Positions 25,549-34,627 of a stretch of 64,000 nt of DNA are shown here, in pieces. The DNA is taken from contig CAKUUM010000007.1 in assembly GCA_934692905.1 (NCBI GenBank), positions 1 through 64,000 of the forward strand, in the 5' to 3' direction. Every line of letters begins with the position of its first letter. Positions within the stretch are counted from its first letter, which is position 1. The notes under the pieces were generated by a model, which was given only the letters and a program-made list of their open reading frames with translations, was not told where the DNA came from and did no database searches. Both the position numbers and the translations under genes were made by a program. The DNA is from an uncultured Bacteroidales bacterium (GTDB lineage Bacteria > Bacteroidota > Bacteroidia > Bacteroidales > Paludibacteraceae).

Positions 25549-27345
25549 TTATGATTTGTTGTTTTCTTTTTGTTCTTCGCCGATGCTAAGCACGTTCACG
25601 GCACTCACGCTCTCTATCTCGCGCAGGTCTTTGCACATCTTGCTCAACGTCTTTTGCTCGAAAATCCATATCTGTACCTCGCAGTCGAAATGTCCCTCGT
25701 CGGAGGTTACGTGCAGGTCGTGGATGTTGGTGTGGTAGTCGTCGCAGATGACGGTCAGCATACGCATCAGCACGCCAAACGTGTCGGCGCCTTTTATCTG
25801 TACGCTTGCCAACTTGGCTACCGTATTTTTCCCGGGGCGAATCAGGCTCCACAGCCCGTCACCTTTGCGGAAATGCCGTTTGATGCAGTCGCGCGCCTTG
25901 GCGGTCACTACTATCTCCAACCACTCCTGTTCGGGCTTCTGCTTGTCGGAGGTCAGTACCTCCACCTGGTCGCCGCTCTGCAGGATATAACTGATAGGGC
26001 GGGCGGTGTGGTTCACGTTGGCGCCGATGCAATGGTCTCCCAACTCGGTGTGCAACTGATAGGCAAAGTCCAGTACGGTTGCACCTTGTGCTAGTGTGCG
26101 AATATCTCCTTTTGGGGTGAATACGAATACTTCGTGCGCATACAGGTTCAGTTTGAATGTATCCAGAAACGCCATCGCGTCGGGGTCGGGGTTGCTCAGC
26201 ACCTCTTTTATCTCCTGCAACCACTTGTCCAACTCGCTCTCGCTCTCGTCGCCCGTTTTGTAGCGCCAATGGGCTGCCAGACCGTGCTCTGCCAACTCGT
26301 CCATGCGCTCGCTGCGTATCTGCACCTCCACCCATTGTCCGTGTTGTCCCATCACGGTCACGTGAAGTGCCTCGTAGCCGTTGGCTTTCGGAGTCGAAAT
26401 CCAGTCCCTAATCCGCTCAGGATGAGGGCGGTATATCTCTGTTACCGCGGAGTATATCATCCAGCACTGGTCCTTTTCGGAGAACGATGTATTGGGCTTG
26501 AACACGATACGTGCCGCCAACAGGTCGTACACCTGCTCAAACGGCACGCCTTTCGACACCATCTTCTTGTATATCGAATACACCGATTTGATGCGCGCGA
26601 ACATGCGGAACTCGTAGCCCATCTGCGTCAGTTTCTCGCGGATAGGGGCTGCAAAGTCCTTGAAACTGTCCATTTGCGCGTCCTTGTTGGCTTGCAGTTT
26701 TGTCTCGATTTCCTCGTAGAGGTCGGGGTGTTCGTACTTGAAACTCAGGTCCTCCAACTCGGTTTTTATCGGAAACAAGCCCAACCGGTGTGCCATCGGC
26801 GCGTAGATGTATTGTGTCTCTGCGGCTATTTTCTGCTGTTTTTCAACGGGTTGCGCTGCCAATGTGCGCATATTGTGCAACCGGTCTGCCAACTTAATCA
26901 GCATCACCCGCACATCGTCCGACATGGTCAGCAGCAGTTTCCGCACATTTTCCGCCTGTTTTTTGGCTTGGTCGCCGAACACGCCGCCCGAAATCTTCGT
27001 CAGACCCTCTACGATACTGGCTATCTTTGGACCGAACTGATGCTCAATATCTTCCACCGTATAGTCGGTATCCTCCACCACATCGTGCAGCAGCGCCGAA
27101 CAGATACTCGTACTGCCCAGACCGATATCCTTCACCACGATGCGTGCCACGGCCAGCGGGTGCATGATATATGGCTCGCCCGACAACCTGCGGACGCCGT
27201 TATGTGCCTGTTTGGCAAAGTGATACGCCCGTGTAATCAACTCCACTTTCTGCCTGTGGGTCGTATGCGCATAGTCGTCCAGTAGGGCTTGAAACTCTTG
27301 CTCTATCCGTTGTTCTTCTTCGGGGGTGAAATCGCTGACTTCCAT
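25549..27345 (-). CDS. RelA/SpoT-family (p)ppGpp hydrolase/synthetase lacking the zinc-finger domain
   Basis: This 598-residue RSH enzyme makes and degrades (p)ppGpp. Domains in order: HD hydrolase (GEPYIMHP and ALLHDVVEDTDYT), synthetase (RIKSVYSIYKKM, YDLLAARI, RIRDWISTPKANGYEALH), TGS (EVFVFTPKGDIRTLAQG) and a C-terminal ACT domain (GVLMRMLTVICDDYHTNIHD). After TGS the sequence goes almost directly to ACT, so the helical and conserved-Cys zinc-finger regions of normal Rel/SpoT (about 700-740 residues) are missing. The basic RxRD loop fits a bifunctional enzyme. The ATG at 27345 is chosen because the promoter at 27389 leaves little room for the alternative start at 27378. Confidence 0.93.
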   Translation of the reverse strand: MEVSDFTPEEEQRIEQEFQALLDDYAHTTHRQKVELITRAYHFAKQAHNGVRRLSGEPYIMHPLAVARIVVKDIGLGSTSICSALLHDVVEDTDYTVEDIEHQFGPKIASIVEGLTKISGGVFGDQAKKQAENVRKLLLTMSDDVRVMLIKLADRLHNMRTLAAQPVEKQQKIAAETQYIYAPMAHRLGLFPIKTELEDLSFKYEHPDLYEEIETKLQANKDAQMDSFKDFAAPIREKLTQMGYEFRMFARIKSVYSIYKKMVSKGVPFEQVYDLLAARIVFKPNTSFSEKDQCWMIYSAVTEIYRPHPERIRDWISTPKANGYEALHVTVMGQHGQWVEVQIRSERMDELAEHGLAAHWRYKTGDESESELDKWLQEIKEVLSNPDPDAMAFLDTFKLNLYAHEVFVFTPKGDIRTLAQGATVLDFAYQLHTELGDHCIGANVNHTARPISYILQSGDQVEVLTSDKQKPEQEWLEIVVTAKARDCIKRHFRKGDGLWSLIRPGKNTVAKLASVQIKGADTFGVLMRMLTVICDDYHTNIHDLHVTSDEGHFDCEVQIWIFEQKTLSKMCKDLREIESVSAVNVLSIGEEQKENNKS

Positions 27346-27388
27346 ATACTTATCTACTATCCAATGACCCTGCGGCACATTTGGGCGG

Positions 27389-27396
27389 CAAAGTTA
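27389..27396 (-). promoter_or_regulatory. Promoter -7 box for the SpoT-DUF1573-meaB-dnaB run
   Basis: CAAAGTTA is TAACTTTG on the minus strand, 44 bp upstream of the chosen start at 27345. Confidence 0.65.
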
Positions 27397-27442
27397 CAAC
27401 TTTTTTTTGATATATCCAACAACTTTTTGCGCAACACTCGCC

Positions 27443-28348
27443 TTATCGGTTCACGGCCCTCACACGGTACCCTGCTTTTCGCAAACAGGCCAAAAGCCCC
27501 TCTTCGCCGCCTAAATATATGGCATTCAGCGTGATAAAGGCATTCCCGTCGCGCAGATACGGCTGCAGGCGCTTCGCCCATTGTATATTGCGTCGTGCAT
27601 ATACTTGGTAATCGGAATATGAAATAGTACTTTGATTGTCAGGACCTTTCACAAGATATGCCATATCTGCCAGTCGCCCGTATTTGTACATTGCCAGCAA
27701 TTCTTTTTCTTGGCGGATTTCGCGTTCGGGGTATTCCACAATGCGCAGCAACTCTTTGCATTGCCAGTCAAATGGTTCTCTGTCAAATAGCATATACATC
27801 GTCTCGCCCACATCGTCCAGCCCGTATACGGCCTTGTTGCTTTCCGGCGCGATGCGTTCAAAAAATGTCTCCATCGAACGCTCGTCATTGTAGTCTAACC
27901 AGCGTTTCAGCAACTCATTTCGGTACATTTCCGTGAGGTACGACGGCTTCATTCTGCCTATTTTGTCAAGTCCCATTCCCAGCGTAATCAGCAGAGCGTC
28001 ATTGATTTCTTTGTATTCTTGGTCGCTGTAGAAGTTCATCAGCCGCACCGAGTCGGGCAGTATTGCGGCTTGCCGCAGGGCTGCTATCGCCTCATAATCT
28101 TGCATAGCAAACTCGGTTATCACCTTGTCGCATCGTCCGTAGCACTTGAACACGGATGGTATGGTGTCCAAAAATGCAATATCTGCTAACTTGTTGGTTG
28201 CCAATACATACGACTTCCCTTTCGCCGAATTCCCCGACACTTCATACAGCACTTGTGCCTGCCCGCTCACGCCACTCGCTGCCAGCATGAGCAGCACGCA
28301 CACCCACCGGCAAATTGTCTTCCTGACACTACCTGTTTTCTTCACCAT
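27443..28348 (-). CDS. TraB/GumN-family protein
   Basis: The 301-residue product has a hydrophobic N-terminal signal (CRWVCVLLMLAASGVSGQA) and the TraB/GumN fold, including YEVSGNSAKGKSYVLAT near the start, CDKVITEFAM, and the C-terminal GNAFITLNAIYLGGEEGLL, which corresponds to the conserved GxxxxxGxxHLxGxxGL segment with the His replaced by Tyr. Members resemble Tiki metalloproteases; without that His, catalysis is uncertain. The ATG at 28348 is preferred to the upstream start at 28414, which would precede the promoter. Confidence 0.75.
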   Translation of the reverse strand: MVKKTGSVRKTICRWVCVLLMLAASGVSGQAQVLYEVSGNSAKGKSYVLATNKLADIAFLDTIPSVFKCYGRCDKVITEFAMQDYEAIAALRQAAILPDSVRLMNFYSDQEYKEINDALLITLGMGLDKIGRMKPSYLTEMYRNELLKRWLDYNDERSMETFFERIAPESNKAVYGLDDVGETMYMLFDREPFDWQCKELLRIVEYPEREIRQEKELLAMYKYGRLADMAYLVKGPDNQSTISYSDYQVYARRNIQWAKRLQPYLRDGNAFITLNAIYLGGEEGLLACLRKAGYRVRAVNR

Positions 28349-28387
28349 ACACCTTAAAAAATATATACATATTGACACAATTCCCCG

Positions 28388-28395
28388 CAAAGATA
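28388..28395 (-). promoter_or_regulatory. Promoter -7 box for TraB/GumN gene
   Basis: CAAAGATA is TATCTTTG on the minus strand, 40 bp before the start. Confidence 0.6.
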
Positions 28396-28494
28396 CACTT
28401 TTTATTTGACACATGCAACACTCAATACTAACCGGTGGGACGCGGACGCCTCACGGGGTCCCTGTAAGCCCGTGGGCGAAACGGGGTGTTCTCT

Positions 28495-28521
28495 CGTCCG
28501 CGGACGGTTTGGAACAAACCG
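28495..28521 (-). repeat. Double-hairpin repeat, copy 2
   Basis: CGTCCGCGGACG (28495-28506) overlaps CGGTTTG-GAA-CAAACCG (28505-28521). This is the inverted form of the 6960 element, including the shared GACGAG flank. Confidence 0.7.
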
Positions 28522-28573
28522 CGTGATTATGGTGTGTTTTGCGGGAACGGTGCGTCTCGCGTCGTCAAACGTC

Positions 28574-28700
28574 ATTGCACATTGTGAATGGTGTCGTGTA
28601 TTTGTCGGGCTAAGTGTATGTGATTAGTATGTGGTTAGTATGTGATTAGTATGTTATTAGTATGTGATTCTGCCGACCTTGTCGCGACCTTGCCGACATC
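28574..28700 (-). repeat. Composite intergenic repeat element, copy 2
   Basis: In reverse orientation, short heptamers (28574-28592) are followed by GTCGTGTATTTGTCGGG, then 11-mers of the TTAGTATGTGA type (28611-28668), then TTCTGCCGACC and two degenerate TTGTCGCGACC-like 11-mers. It lies between the divergent TraB and mnmA genes. Confidence 0.8.
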
Positions 28701-28731
28701 TTATGCTGCTCACCCCGTCATTTTTCCGCAA

Positions 28732-28763
28732 TTTGGATATTTCCGAAAAAAAACGTACCTTTG
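28732..28763 (+). promoter_or_regulatory. Promoter for mnmA operon
   Basis: TTTG (28732-28735) and TACCTTTG (28756-28763) are 20 bp apart. The mnmA start is 20 bp downstream. Confidence 0.75.
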
Positions 28764-28783
28764 TGGCGTAAATTTGTGTAGCC

Positions 28784-29857
28784 ATGTCAAAACGAGTTCT
28801 TATGGCGATGTCGGGCGGTATTGATTCTACCGTCAGCGCAATTTTGCTCCGCGAACAGGGTTATGACCTTGTTGGCGTCACCTTTCGCACCTTCGACAGT
28901 ATCAAAGAATCATGCCTTGTGCGTGAGAAGGGCTGTTGCTCGGTGGAGAGTATTATGGAGGCAAAACACAATGCGCAAACGCTTGGTTTTGAGCACCATA
29001 TAGTGGATTTCAGGGATACGTTCCGTGAGCACGTGATTGCCAATTTTGTGGACGAATACACCCATGGCAGGACACCGAACCCGTGTGTCTTGTGCAATTC
29101 GCACATCAAATGGGGGGTGTTGATAGAGACGGCGGACACGTATGGCTGCGACTATATTGCCACTGGGCATTATGCGCAAATCGCTGAGCGTGAGGGACAT
29201 ATCTACCTCAAAAGGGCTGTGGACACCAGAAAGGACCAGACATACTTCTTGTGGATGCTGACCGAGGACAATCTGCGCAGGACTTTGTTCCCGCTTGGCG
29301 GACTGACCAAACAGCAGGTAAGGCGCATTGCCTTTGACCACGGCTTTGTCGCACTTTCCCAAAAGGCTGAAAGTCAGGAGATTTGCTTTGTCCCGAACAA
29401 TGACTACCGCACTTTTTTGGCGGAGCAGGGAGTCCCAGTCACGCAGGGCGACTACATAGATTCTGCGGGGAATGTGTTGGGGCGCCACGAGGGGTACAGC
29501 AACTACACCATCGGCCAGCGCAAGGGCCTGGGCATTGCCTTGGGCAGCCCGAAATATGTCACGCACATCGATGCGGAGCATAATCAGGTAACACTTGGCG
29601 ACCACGACGACCTCTATTGCACCTCTGTGGACGCGCGCGATGTGCGCATCCGCGATGTGGAGTGGCTCCGGACCTCGCCCTCTGTGGAGGCGCGTATCCG
29701 CTATCGGTCACCTGCAGTAGCGGCAGAGATTGATTTTCAGCCCGATACGGGCACGGAGCACCTGCATTTCCACTCACCCGTATGGGGTGTCACGCCCGGT
29801 CAGTCGTTGGTCATGTACAAAGACGACCTCTTGGTCGGCGGGGGTATTATTAAATAA
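28784..29857 (+). CDS. mnmA: tRNA-specific 2-thiouridylase
   Basis: MnmA thiolates U34 of tRNA-Lys, -Glu and -Gln. The 357-residue product has the ATP-pyrophosphatase loop SGGIDST near residue 10, the catalytic Cys in NPCVLCNSHIKW near residue 102, TRKDQTYFLW, and the second Cys in ESQEICFVP near residue 200. A C-terminal beta-barrel region (YTIGQRKGLGIA) follows. The Ile in SGGIDST replaces the common Val. It overlaps the yigZ-like gene by 1 bp. Confidence 0.94.
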   Translation: MSKRVLMAMSGGIDSTVSAILLREQGYDLVGVTFRTFDSIKESCLVREKGCCSVESIMEAKHNAQTLGFEHHIVDFRDTFREHVIANFVDEYTHGRTPNPCVLCNSHIKWGVLIETADTYGCDYIATGHYAQIAEREGHIYLKRAVDTRKDQTYFLWMLTEDNLRRTLFPLGGLTKQQVRRIAFDHGFVALSQKAESQEICFVPNNDYRTFLAEQGVPVTQGDYIDSAGNVLGRHEGYSNYTIGQRKGLGIALGSPKYVTHIDAEHNQVTLGDHDDLYCTSVDARDVRIRDVEWLRTSPSVEARIRYRSPAVAAEIDFQPDTGTEHLHFHSPVWGVTPGQSLVMYKDDLLVGGGIIK

Positions 29858-30252
29858 TGGGAGAAGTTTCATCAAATAAGCCCACAATCGCCGCCCTTAG
29901 CACGGGCATCTACAAGGACCGTGGCAGCAAGTTCCTCGCCTTCGCGGAGCCAATTGCCGATGAGGAGCAGGCAAAACAGCGCATAGCGTGGTACAAAAAG
30001 AAGTACCACGACGCGCGCCATGTGTGCTACGCCTACCGGCTGGGCGAGAATCTCTGGCGCACGAAAGATGATGGCGAACCGCATGGCACCGCGGGCGCGC
30101 CCATTTTGCGGAGTATAGATGCCAAAGGGCTGGACAATATCCTCGTGGTGGTTGTGCGCTATTTTGGCGGCACCCTCCTCGGCACGGGCGGACTGATGGT
30201 GGCATACCGTGAGGCGAGTAAAAGTGCGCTGGAGAGCGCGGAACTGAAATAA
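29857..30252 (+). CDS. YigZ/IMPACT (UPF0029) family protein, short form
   Basis: The 131-residue product has only the N-terminal UPF0029 domain, with KDRGSKFLAFAEPI, GEPHGTAGAPIL and VVVVRYFGGTLLGTGGL, the last being the family signature. The C-terminal domain of E. coli YigZ (about 205 residues in total) is absent. Its function is unsettled; eukaryotic IMPACT acts in translational control. Its ATG overlaps the mnmA stop. Confidence 0.88.
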   Translation: MGEVSSNKPTIAALSTGIYKDRGSKFLAFAEPIADEEQAKQRIAWYKKKYHDARHVCYAYRLGENLWRTKDDGEPHGTAGAPILRSIDAKGLDNILVVVVRYFGGTLLGTGGLMVAYREASKSALESAELK

Positions 30253-30280
30253 GTAGTAATTGATATTTAATACCTTATAT

Positions 30281-30775
30281 ATGAAACGAGCCATTTTTCC
30301 GGGGAGTTTTGACCCCTTTACCATTGGTCACTACGACATCGTGATGCGCGGACTGACCATCTTCGACGAGATAGTAATCGGCATTGGCCGCAACAGCACA
30401 AAGAAGGAGACATTCCCTATCCGTGAGCGTTTGGATGCCATTCAGCGGATTTTTGCAGACGAACCGCGTGTCCGTGTGGAAATATACGATTGCCTCACCG
30501 TGGACTTCGCCGCACAGCACGATGCACATTGTATCATTCGTGGCGTGCGTTGTGTGCAAGACTTTGAATATGAGCGCAATATGGCGGAAGCCAACAAGCA
30601 ACTCGGCGACATAGAAACCATTCTTCTCTATACGCGCCCCGAGTATGCACACATATCCTCGACCCTTGTCCGCGACTTGTATTCGTACAACAAAGACATC
30701 TCCGGATTCTTGCCTCAAAAGAAGAAAAGTTCATCGCGCACCTCACTCCGTAAAAAGTGTGCGTCAAAGCAATAA
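30281..30775 (+). CDS. coaD: Phosphopantetheine adenylyltransferase
   Basis: CoaD makes dephospho-CoA from 4'-phosphopantetheine and ATP. The 164-residue product has the nucleotidyltransferase motif GSFDPFTIGHYDI near residue 8 and ISSTLVRDLYSYNKDISGFLP near residue 124. ATG at 30281 begins the family sequence MKRAIFPGSFDP. The last 18 residues are unusually basic (KKKSSSRTSLRKKC). The stop overlaps the start of the S41 protease gene (TAATG). Confidence 0.95.
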   Translation: MKRAIFPGSFDPFTIGHYDIVMRGLTIFDEIVIGIGRNSTKKETFPIRERLDAIQRIFADEPRVRVEIYDCLTVDFAAQHDAHCIIRGVRCVQDFEYERNMAEANKQLGDIETILLYTRPEYAHISSTLVRDLYSYNKDISGFLPQKKKSSSRTSLRKKCASKQ

Positions 30776-32328
30776 TGACTATGAAACGACTTTTAATCAC
30801 CTGTTTGGTAGCCGCCTGCGGACTATCCGCACACGCCGAAACCAAGACCACGCGCGTGGACAAGAATCTGACCATCTACACAGATGTGATGCGCCAGTTG
30901 GATATGAACTACGTGGATACGCTCAACTATGACGACCTCATTGAGGTGAGTATCAATCAGATGCTGCGTCGCGTGGACCCCTACACGGTTTACATACCCG
31001 AGCGCGAGGACGAGAGCCTGCGCATGATGACCACCGGCAAATATGGCGGCATAGGAGCCATGATTATGCAGCGTGATACAGCGGTGTATGTCAGCGAGCC
31101 CTACGAGGGGATGCCTGCCCAACAGGCAGGTTTGCGTGCGGGCGACCGCTTCATTATGGTGGACGGAATGGATTGTCGCCGCAAGAATACCAAGCAGGTA
31201 TCTGAACGTTTGCGCGGCAAAGCGGGTAGTACCATCAGCATCACCGTGGAGCGTGATGGTGAGTTGTTGACACGTGAGGTCACCCGTCGAGACATCCATA
31301 TGCCGACTGTGGGCTATGCCGCTGTGATGGAAGACTCAATAGGCTATATCGCTTTCACGGAGTTCACCACCAACTCGGCACAGGAATTCTTGACGGCATT
31401 GGATAGTATGGTGCAGCATCAGGGTATTCGCCGCTTGGTGATAGATTTGCGTAGTAATGTCGGGGGCGTGATTGACGAAGCCATACAAATGGTCAGTTAT
31501 TTCGTGCCGCGTGGTACGGAAGTAGTGTCCACACGTGGTAAAGTGGAGCAGAACTGCCGTTCCTACAAGACACAGACATCGCCCATCTTCCCCGACATGC
31601 CCATTGCCGTGTTGGTGGACGAGCAGTCCGCATCGTCTGCCGAGATTGTGGCGGGCGGCTTGCAGGACCTCAAGCGTGCCACCCTCTTGGGGCAACGCAC
31701 TTTTGGCAAAGGCCTTGTGCAGAATATCCGTCCCATTGCCTATGGCGGACACTTGAAAGTGACAACCTCCAAGTACTACTTGCCTTCGGGACGTTGTATT
31801 CAGGCGATTGATTATGCTGAGCGTCAGCGGGGTAATGAACTGAAGAAAGATACGGCTGGAGGTATTCTGCCCGATATTGTACTCGTTGATTCTCAGAAGG
31901 TTGATGTATGCTATTCACTCTATAGGCAGAATATGTTCTTTGATTACGCCACCCGCTATCGCAGTATGCACGAGACCATTGCTCCTGCTACCGAGTTCAC
32001 CCTCACGGATGAAGATATAGAGGACTTTTGCCGCTTCTTGGACGAGAAGAAGTTCACGTATGAGACTGAGACGGGACGTTATTTCCGTGAGTTGGTGAAG
32101 ATGGCGGAGAACGAGGATCTTGATTCTGCCTTGCTCGCGGACTTGCGTGCGTGGCAGCCGCGCCTGACCATCGACTACAGCAAGGCGATACAGCGCAACC
32201 GCCGGGAGGTGGAGGAACTTCTCGGTGCGGAAATAGTGAAGCGCTATTACTATCAGCGTGGCAACTATGCCTATATGCTCAGGTTTGACCCTGAACTGAA
32301 ACGCGCCATTGAAGAGGTGAAGAAATAG
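30775..32328 (+). CDS. S41-family C-terminal processing peptidase
   Basis: The 517-residue product has a signal peptide (MKRLLITCLVAACGLSAHA), an N-terminal helical region, a PDZ domain (GMPAQQAGLRAGDRFIMVDG near residue 112) and the S41 catalytic domain with the Ser in DEQSASSAEIV near residue 285 and the Lys in RTFGKGLVQ near residue 310, a Ser-Lys dyad. It would process periplasmic or envelope proteins. The ATG at 30775 is inside the coaD stop, giving translational coupling. Confidence 0.93.
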   Translation: MTMKRLLITCLVAACGLSAHAETKTTRVDKNLTIYTDVMRQLDMNYVDTLNYDDLIEVSINQMLRRVDPYTVYIPEREDESLRMMTTGKYGGIGAMIMQRDTAVYVSEPYEGMPAQQAGLRAGDRFIMVDGMDCRRKNTKQVSERLRGKAGSTISITVERDGELLTREVTRRDIHMPTVGYAAVMEDSIGYIAFTEFTTNSAQEFLTALDSMVQHQGIRRLVIDLRSNVGGVIDEAIQMVSYFVPRGTEVVSTRGKVEQNCRSYKTQTSPIFPDMPIAVLVDEQSASSAEIVAGGLQDLKRATLLGQRTFGKGLVQNIRPIAYGGHLKVTTSKYYLPSGRCIQAIDYAERQRGNELKKDTAGGILPDIVLVDSQKVDVCYSLYRQNMFFDYATRYRSMHETIAPATEFTLTDEDIEDFCRFLDEKKFTYETETGRYFRELVKMAENEDLDSALLADLRAWQPRLTIDYSKAIQRNRREVEELLGAEIVKRYYYQRGNYAYMLRFDPELKRAIEEVKK

Positions 32329-32332
32329 TGGC

Positions 32333-32355
32333 TTTCCGTACCTGTATTACGGAAA
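32333..32355 (+). terminator. Weak hairpin after S41 gene
   Basis: TTTCCGTA and TACGGAAA form a perfect 8-bp stem with a 7-nt loop. There is no adjacent T run, so termination is uncertain. Confidence 0.4.
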
Positions 32356-32412
32356 CACGTACCCGCATTACCTTTTTGCAGCCACGTAGTTGCAGACCAT
32401 GGGAATAAAGTG

Positions 32413-32420
32413 TACTTTTG
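32413..32420 (+). promoter_or_regulatory. Promoter -7 box for AraC-type gene
   Basis: TACTTTTG is 24 bp before the ATG at 32444. Confidence 0.6.
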
Positions 32421-32443
32421 CAGCGTAAAACGAGAATACGGAT

Positions 32444-33337
32444 ATGGAAGAAATTCGCAAGATAGAGACCATCACTGAGTACAACGACCTTAATGGTTTC
32501 AAGACTATGCACCCTCAGGTGGCGTATGTGGAGTTTCACAATGCCCCATTGCGCATCATCGGAAAACATAGTTATGGGTTCTACACTCTGTTTTTGAAAG
32601 AAACCAAGGGATGTGTCATCAACTATGGGCAGACGCAGTACGACTTTGATTGTGAGACGATTGTAAGTATGGCGCCGGGACAGGTGATTGAGAGCCTTCC
32701 TGTGCCGGGGGTGCCCAAGCATGCACGTGGTGTGTTGTTCCACCCTGATTTTCTGCATGGTACGCCGTTGGAAAAGAAGATGAAAGAGTATTCGTTTTTC
32801 TCATACGCAAGTAACGAGGCCCTGCACCTTTCTGAAGACGAAGTACAAGTAGTGCGTAATTGTATGCATATCATAGAGGTGGAGTTGCAACACCCGATAG
32901 ATAAACACTCTCGCGGGTTGATAATCACCAATTTGGAACTGCTTCTTGATTATTGCATGCGTTTCTATGAGCGGTAGTTTGTCACCCGTCAGGATATGAA
33001 TATCACCGCCATATCGCGTTTCAGCGAGTTGTTGGATGAATACATCAACTCGGGCAAAACTGCCATAGACGGAATACCTACAGTCAAATACTTTGCCGAC
33101 CGTGTACACCTGTCGCCCAACTACTTTGGGGATATGGTCAAGGCGGAAACAGGAAAGAATGCGCAAGAGTATATCGCCTTGCGGTTGTTTGAATACGCAA
33201 AGCGGCAACTGCGTCGTCGCAACTTGACTATCAAGGAGATTGCACTGCAAACAGGCTTTCAGCATCCGCAACACTTTGTGCGTTTCTTCAAGCGGCACGC
33301 AGGTATTACACCTACAGAATACAGAAAAGCAAACTAA
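32444..33337 (+). pseudogene. AraC-family regulator interrupted by an in-frame TAG
   Basis: Two open segments, 32444-32974 and 32978-33337, are in the same frame and separated only by TAG at 32975-32977. Together they form a 297-codon AraC regulator of normal length: an N-terminal cupin-like sensing domain (IIGKHSYGFYTLFLK, FHPDFLHGTPL), then the linker LLLDYCMRFYER-stop-FVTRQD, then two helix-turn-helix motifs (VKYFADRVHLSPNYFGDMVK and TIKEIALQTGFQHPQHFVRFF). Related proteins usually have Gln after YxR, so CAG to TAG is the simplest explanation. A restart at ATG 32996 could make a DNA-binding-only fragment. It lies 9 bp upstream of a flavodoxin gene, its likely target. Confidence 0.85.
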
Positions 33338-33346
33338 TATATCAAT

Positions 33347-33868
33347 ATGAAACGTTTAATTCTATCAATCTTAACGATTATGGCTATTTCAAGTATGAAT
33401 GCAGCCGACAAAGTGCTGGTTGCATATTTTTCTGCCACGGGCACGACAAAAGCCGTTGCCGAGCAGATTGCGCTGGCTTCTGGTGGTGAACTGCTGGAGA
33501 TTGAACCCGTACAGCCTTACACATCAGCCGACCTGAATTGGAACAACAAAAAGTCACGCAGCACCATTGAGATGAACGACGAGAGTGCGCGTCCTGCTAT
33601 CAAAAAGACAAAAGAGAATCTTGATGGATACAATGTAGTGTATGTTGGTTTCCCTGTTTGGTGGTATGTCGCACCTCGTATTATCAATACTTTCTTGGAG
33701 GCGTATGATTTCACGGGCAAGACCATCATTCCATTTGCTACTTCTGGTGGAAGCGGCATCGCGGGTTGTACCAATGCCCTGCGCAAGACCTATCCGAATC
33801 TCCATATCGAGGATGGCAAACTGCTGAACTACACTTCGTACGAGGACATTCAGGCATGGGTAAAATAG
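33347..33868 (+). CDS. Exported flavodoxin-family protein
   Basis: The 173-residue product has a short signal peptide (MKRLILSILTIMAISSMNA) followed by a flavodoxin domain with the FMN phosphate loop YFSATGTTKAVAEQI, the segment VGFPVWWYVAPRIINTFLE and FATSGGSGIAG. It probably acts in redox chemistry at the membrane or in the periplasm. AraC-regulated flavodoxin or oxidoreductase pairs are common in Bacteroidales. It is 9 bp after the broken regulator. Confidence 0.88.
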   Translation: MKRLILSILTIMAISSMNAADKVLVAYFSATGTTKAVAEQIALASGGELLEIEPVQPYTSADLNWNNKKSRSTIEMNDESARPAIKKTKENLDGYNVVYVGFPVWWYVAPRIINTFLEAYDFTGKTIIPFATSGGSGIAGCTNALRKTYPNLHIEDGKLLNYTSYEDIQAWVK

Positions 33869-33919
33869 CCTGAAGCCCCTTTTACACCCATCCCCGCATA
33901 GATTGTACATTTGAGATGT

Positions 33920-33962
33920 ACCAACAAAAAAGAGACGCTTTCACCGCGTCTCTTTTTGTTGG
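33920..33962. terminator. Bidirectional terminator between flavodoxin and lemA
   Basis: CCAACAAAAAAGAGACGC and GCGTCTCTTTTTGTTGG form a long stem with one bulged A and a 7-nt loop. A and T runs on both sides suit both convergent genes. Confidence 0.9.
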
Positions 33963-33976
33963 TATCTGGATAAGAC

Positions 33977-34564
33977 TTAGAATTTCACTTGAGGAGCCTT
34001 GTCCGCACCTTCTTGTGCCTCAAAGTAAGGCTTTTTCTCAAAGTCGAACATTGAAGCGATGATGTTGGTGGGGAAGCGGCGAATCATCGTATTGTACGTG
34101 CGTGCCACCTCATTAAAATTGTTGCGTGCTACGGTAATACGGTTTTCTGTTCCCTCCAATTGTGATTGCAGATCCAAGAAGTTTTGGTTTGCTTTCAGAT
34201 CGGGGTAGTTCTCCGACACTGCCAATAATCTTCCCAAAGCCTGAGTCAATTCTCCTTGTGCACTTTGATATGCAGCCAATTGCTCGGCAGTGGCGTTTGT
34301 TGGGTCAATCACTACTTGTGTAGCACGTGCACGTGCTGCCATCACGCCTTCCAGAGTTTCGCTCTCGTGAGTAGCGTAACCCTTGACGGTTTCTACCAAG
34401 TTGGGTATCAAGTCACTACGGCGCTGATACTGGTTTTCCACTTGCGACCATGCGGTCTCTACACTCTCCTCTGTGGAAACTATCGCATTGTAGCGGCCTA
34501 CTCCCCACAGAACAATGATTGCCAGTACGCCAAGTACTACAATCCATGGTAATGCTTTTTTCAT
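33977..34564 (-). CDS. LemA-family protein
   Basis: The 195-residue product has one N-terminal transmembrane helix (WIVVLGVLAIIVLWGVG) and the LemA helical-bundle signature with QVENQYQRRSDLIPNLVETV near residue 45 and TENRITVARNNFNEVARTYN near residue 145. LemA proteins are membrane-anchored and of unclear function, often encoded next to TPM-domain proteins as here. Confidence 0.92.
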   Translation of the reverse strand: MKKALPWIVVLGVLAIIVLWGVGRYNAIVSTEESVETAWSQVENQYQRRSDLIPNLVETVKGYATHESETLEGVMAARARATQVVIDPTNATAEQLAAYQSAQGELTQALGRLLAVSENYPDLKANQNFLDLQSQLEGTENRITVARNNFNEVARTYNTMIRRFPTNIIASMFDFEKKPYFEAQEGADKAPQVKF

Positions 34565-34597
34565 ATTCTATTAATTTTCAATTAGTTTCTATATATA

Positions 34598-34627
34598 ATT
34601 CTGCATTGCGCATTCTGCATTACGCGT
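34598..34627 (-). repeat. Heptamer array AATGCRY
   Basis: On the minus strand the units are AACGCGT, AATGCAG, AATGCGC, AATGCAG, AATTATA. It begins at the stop of the TPM gene and lies in its gap to lemA. Confidence 0.7.

Noticed and set aside
32975..32977. Genome-wide amber recoding as explanation for the AraC stop
   Set aside because: The S41 gene in this window ends with TAG (32326-32328), and its protein length is normal, so TAG works as a stop.
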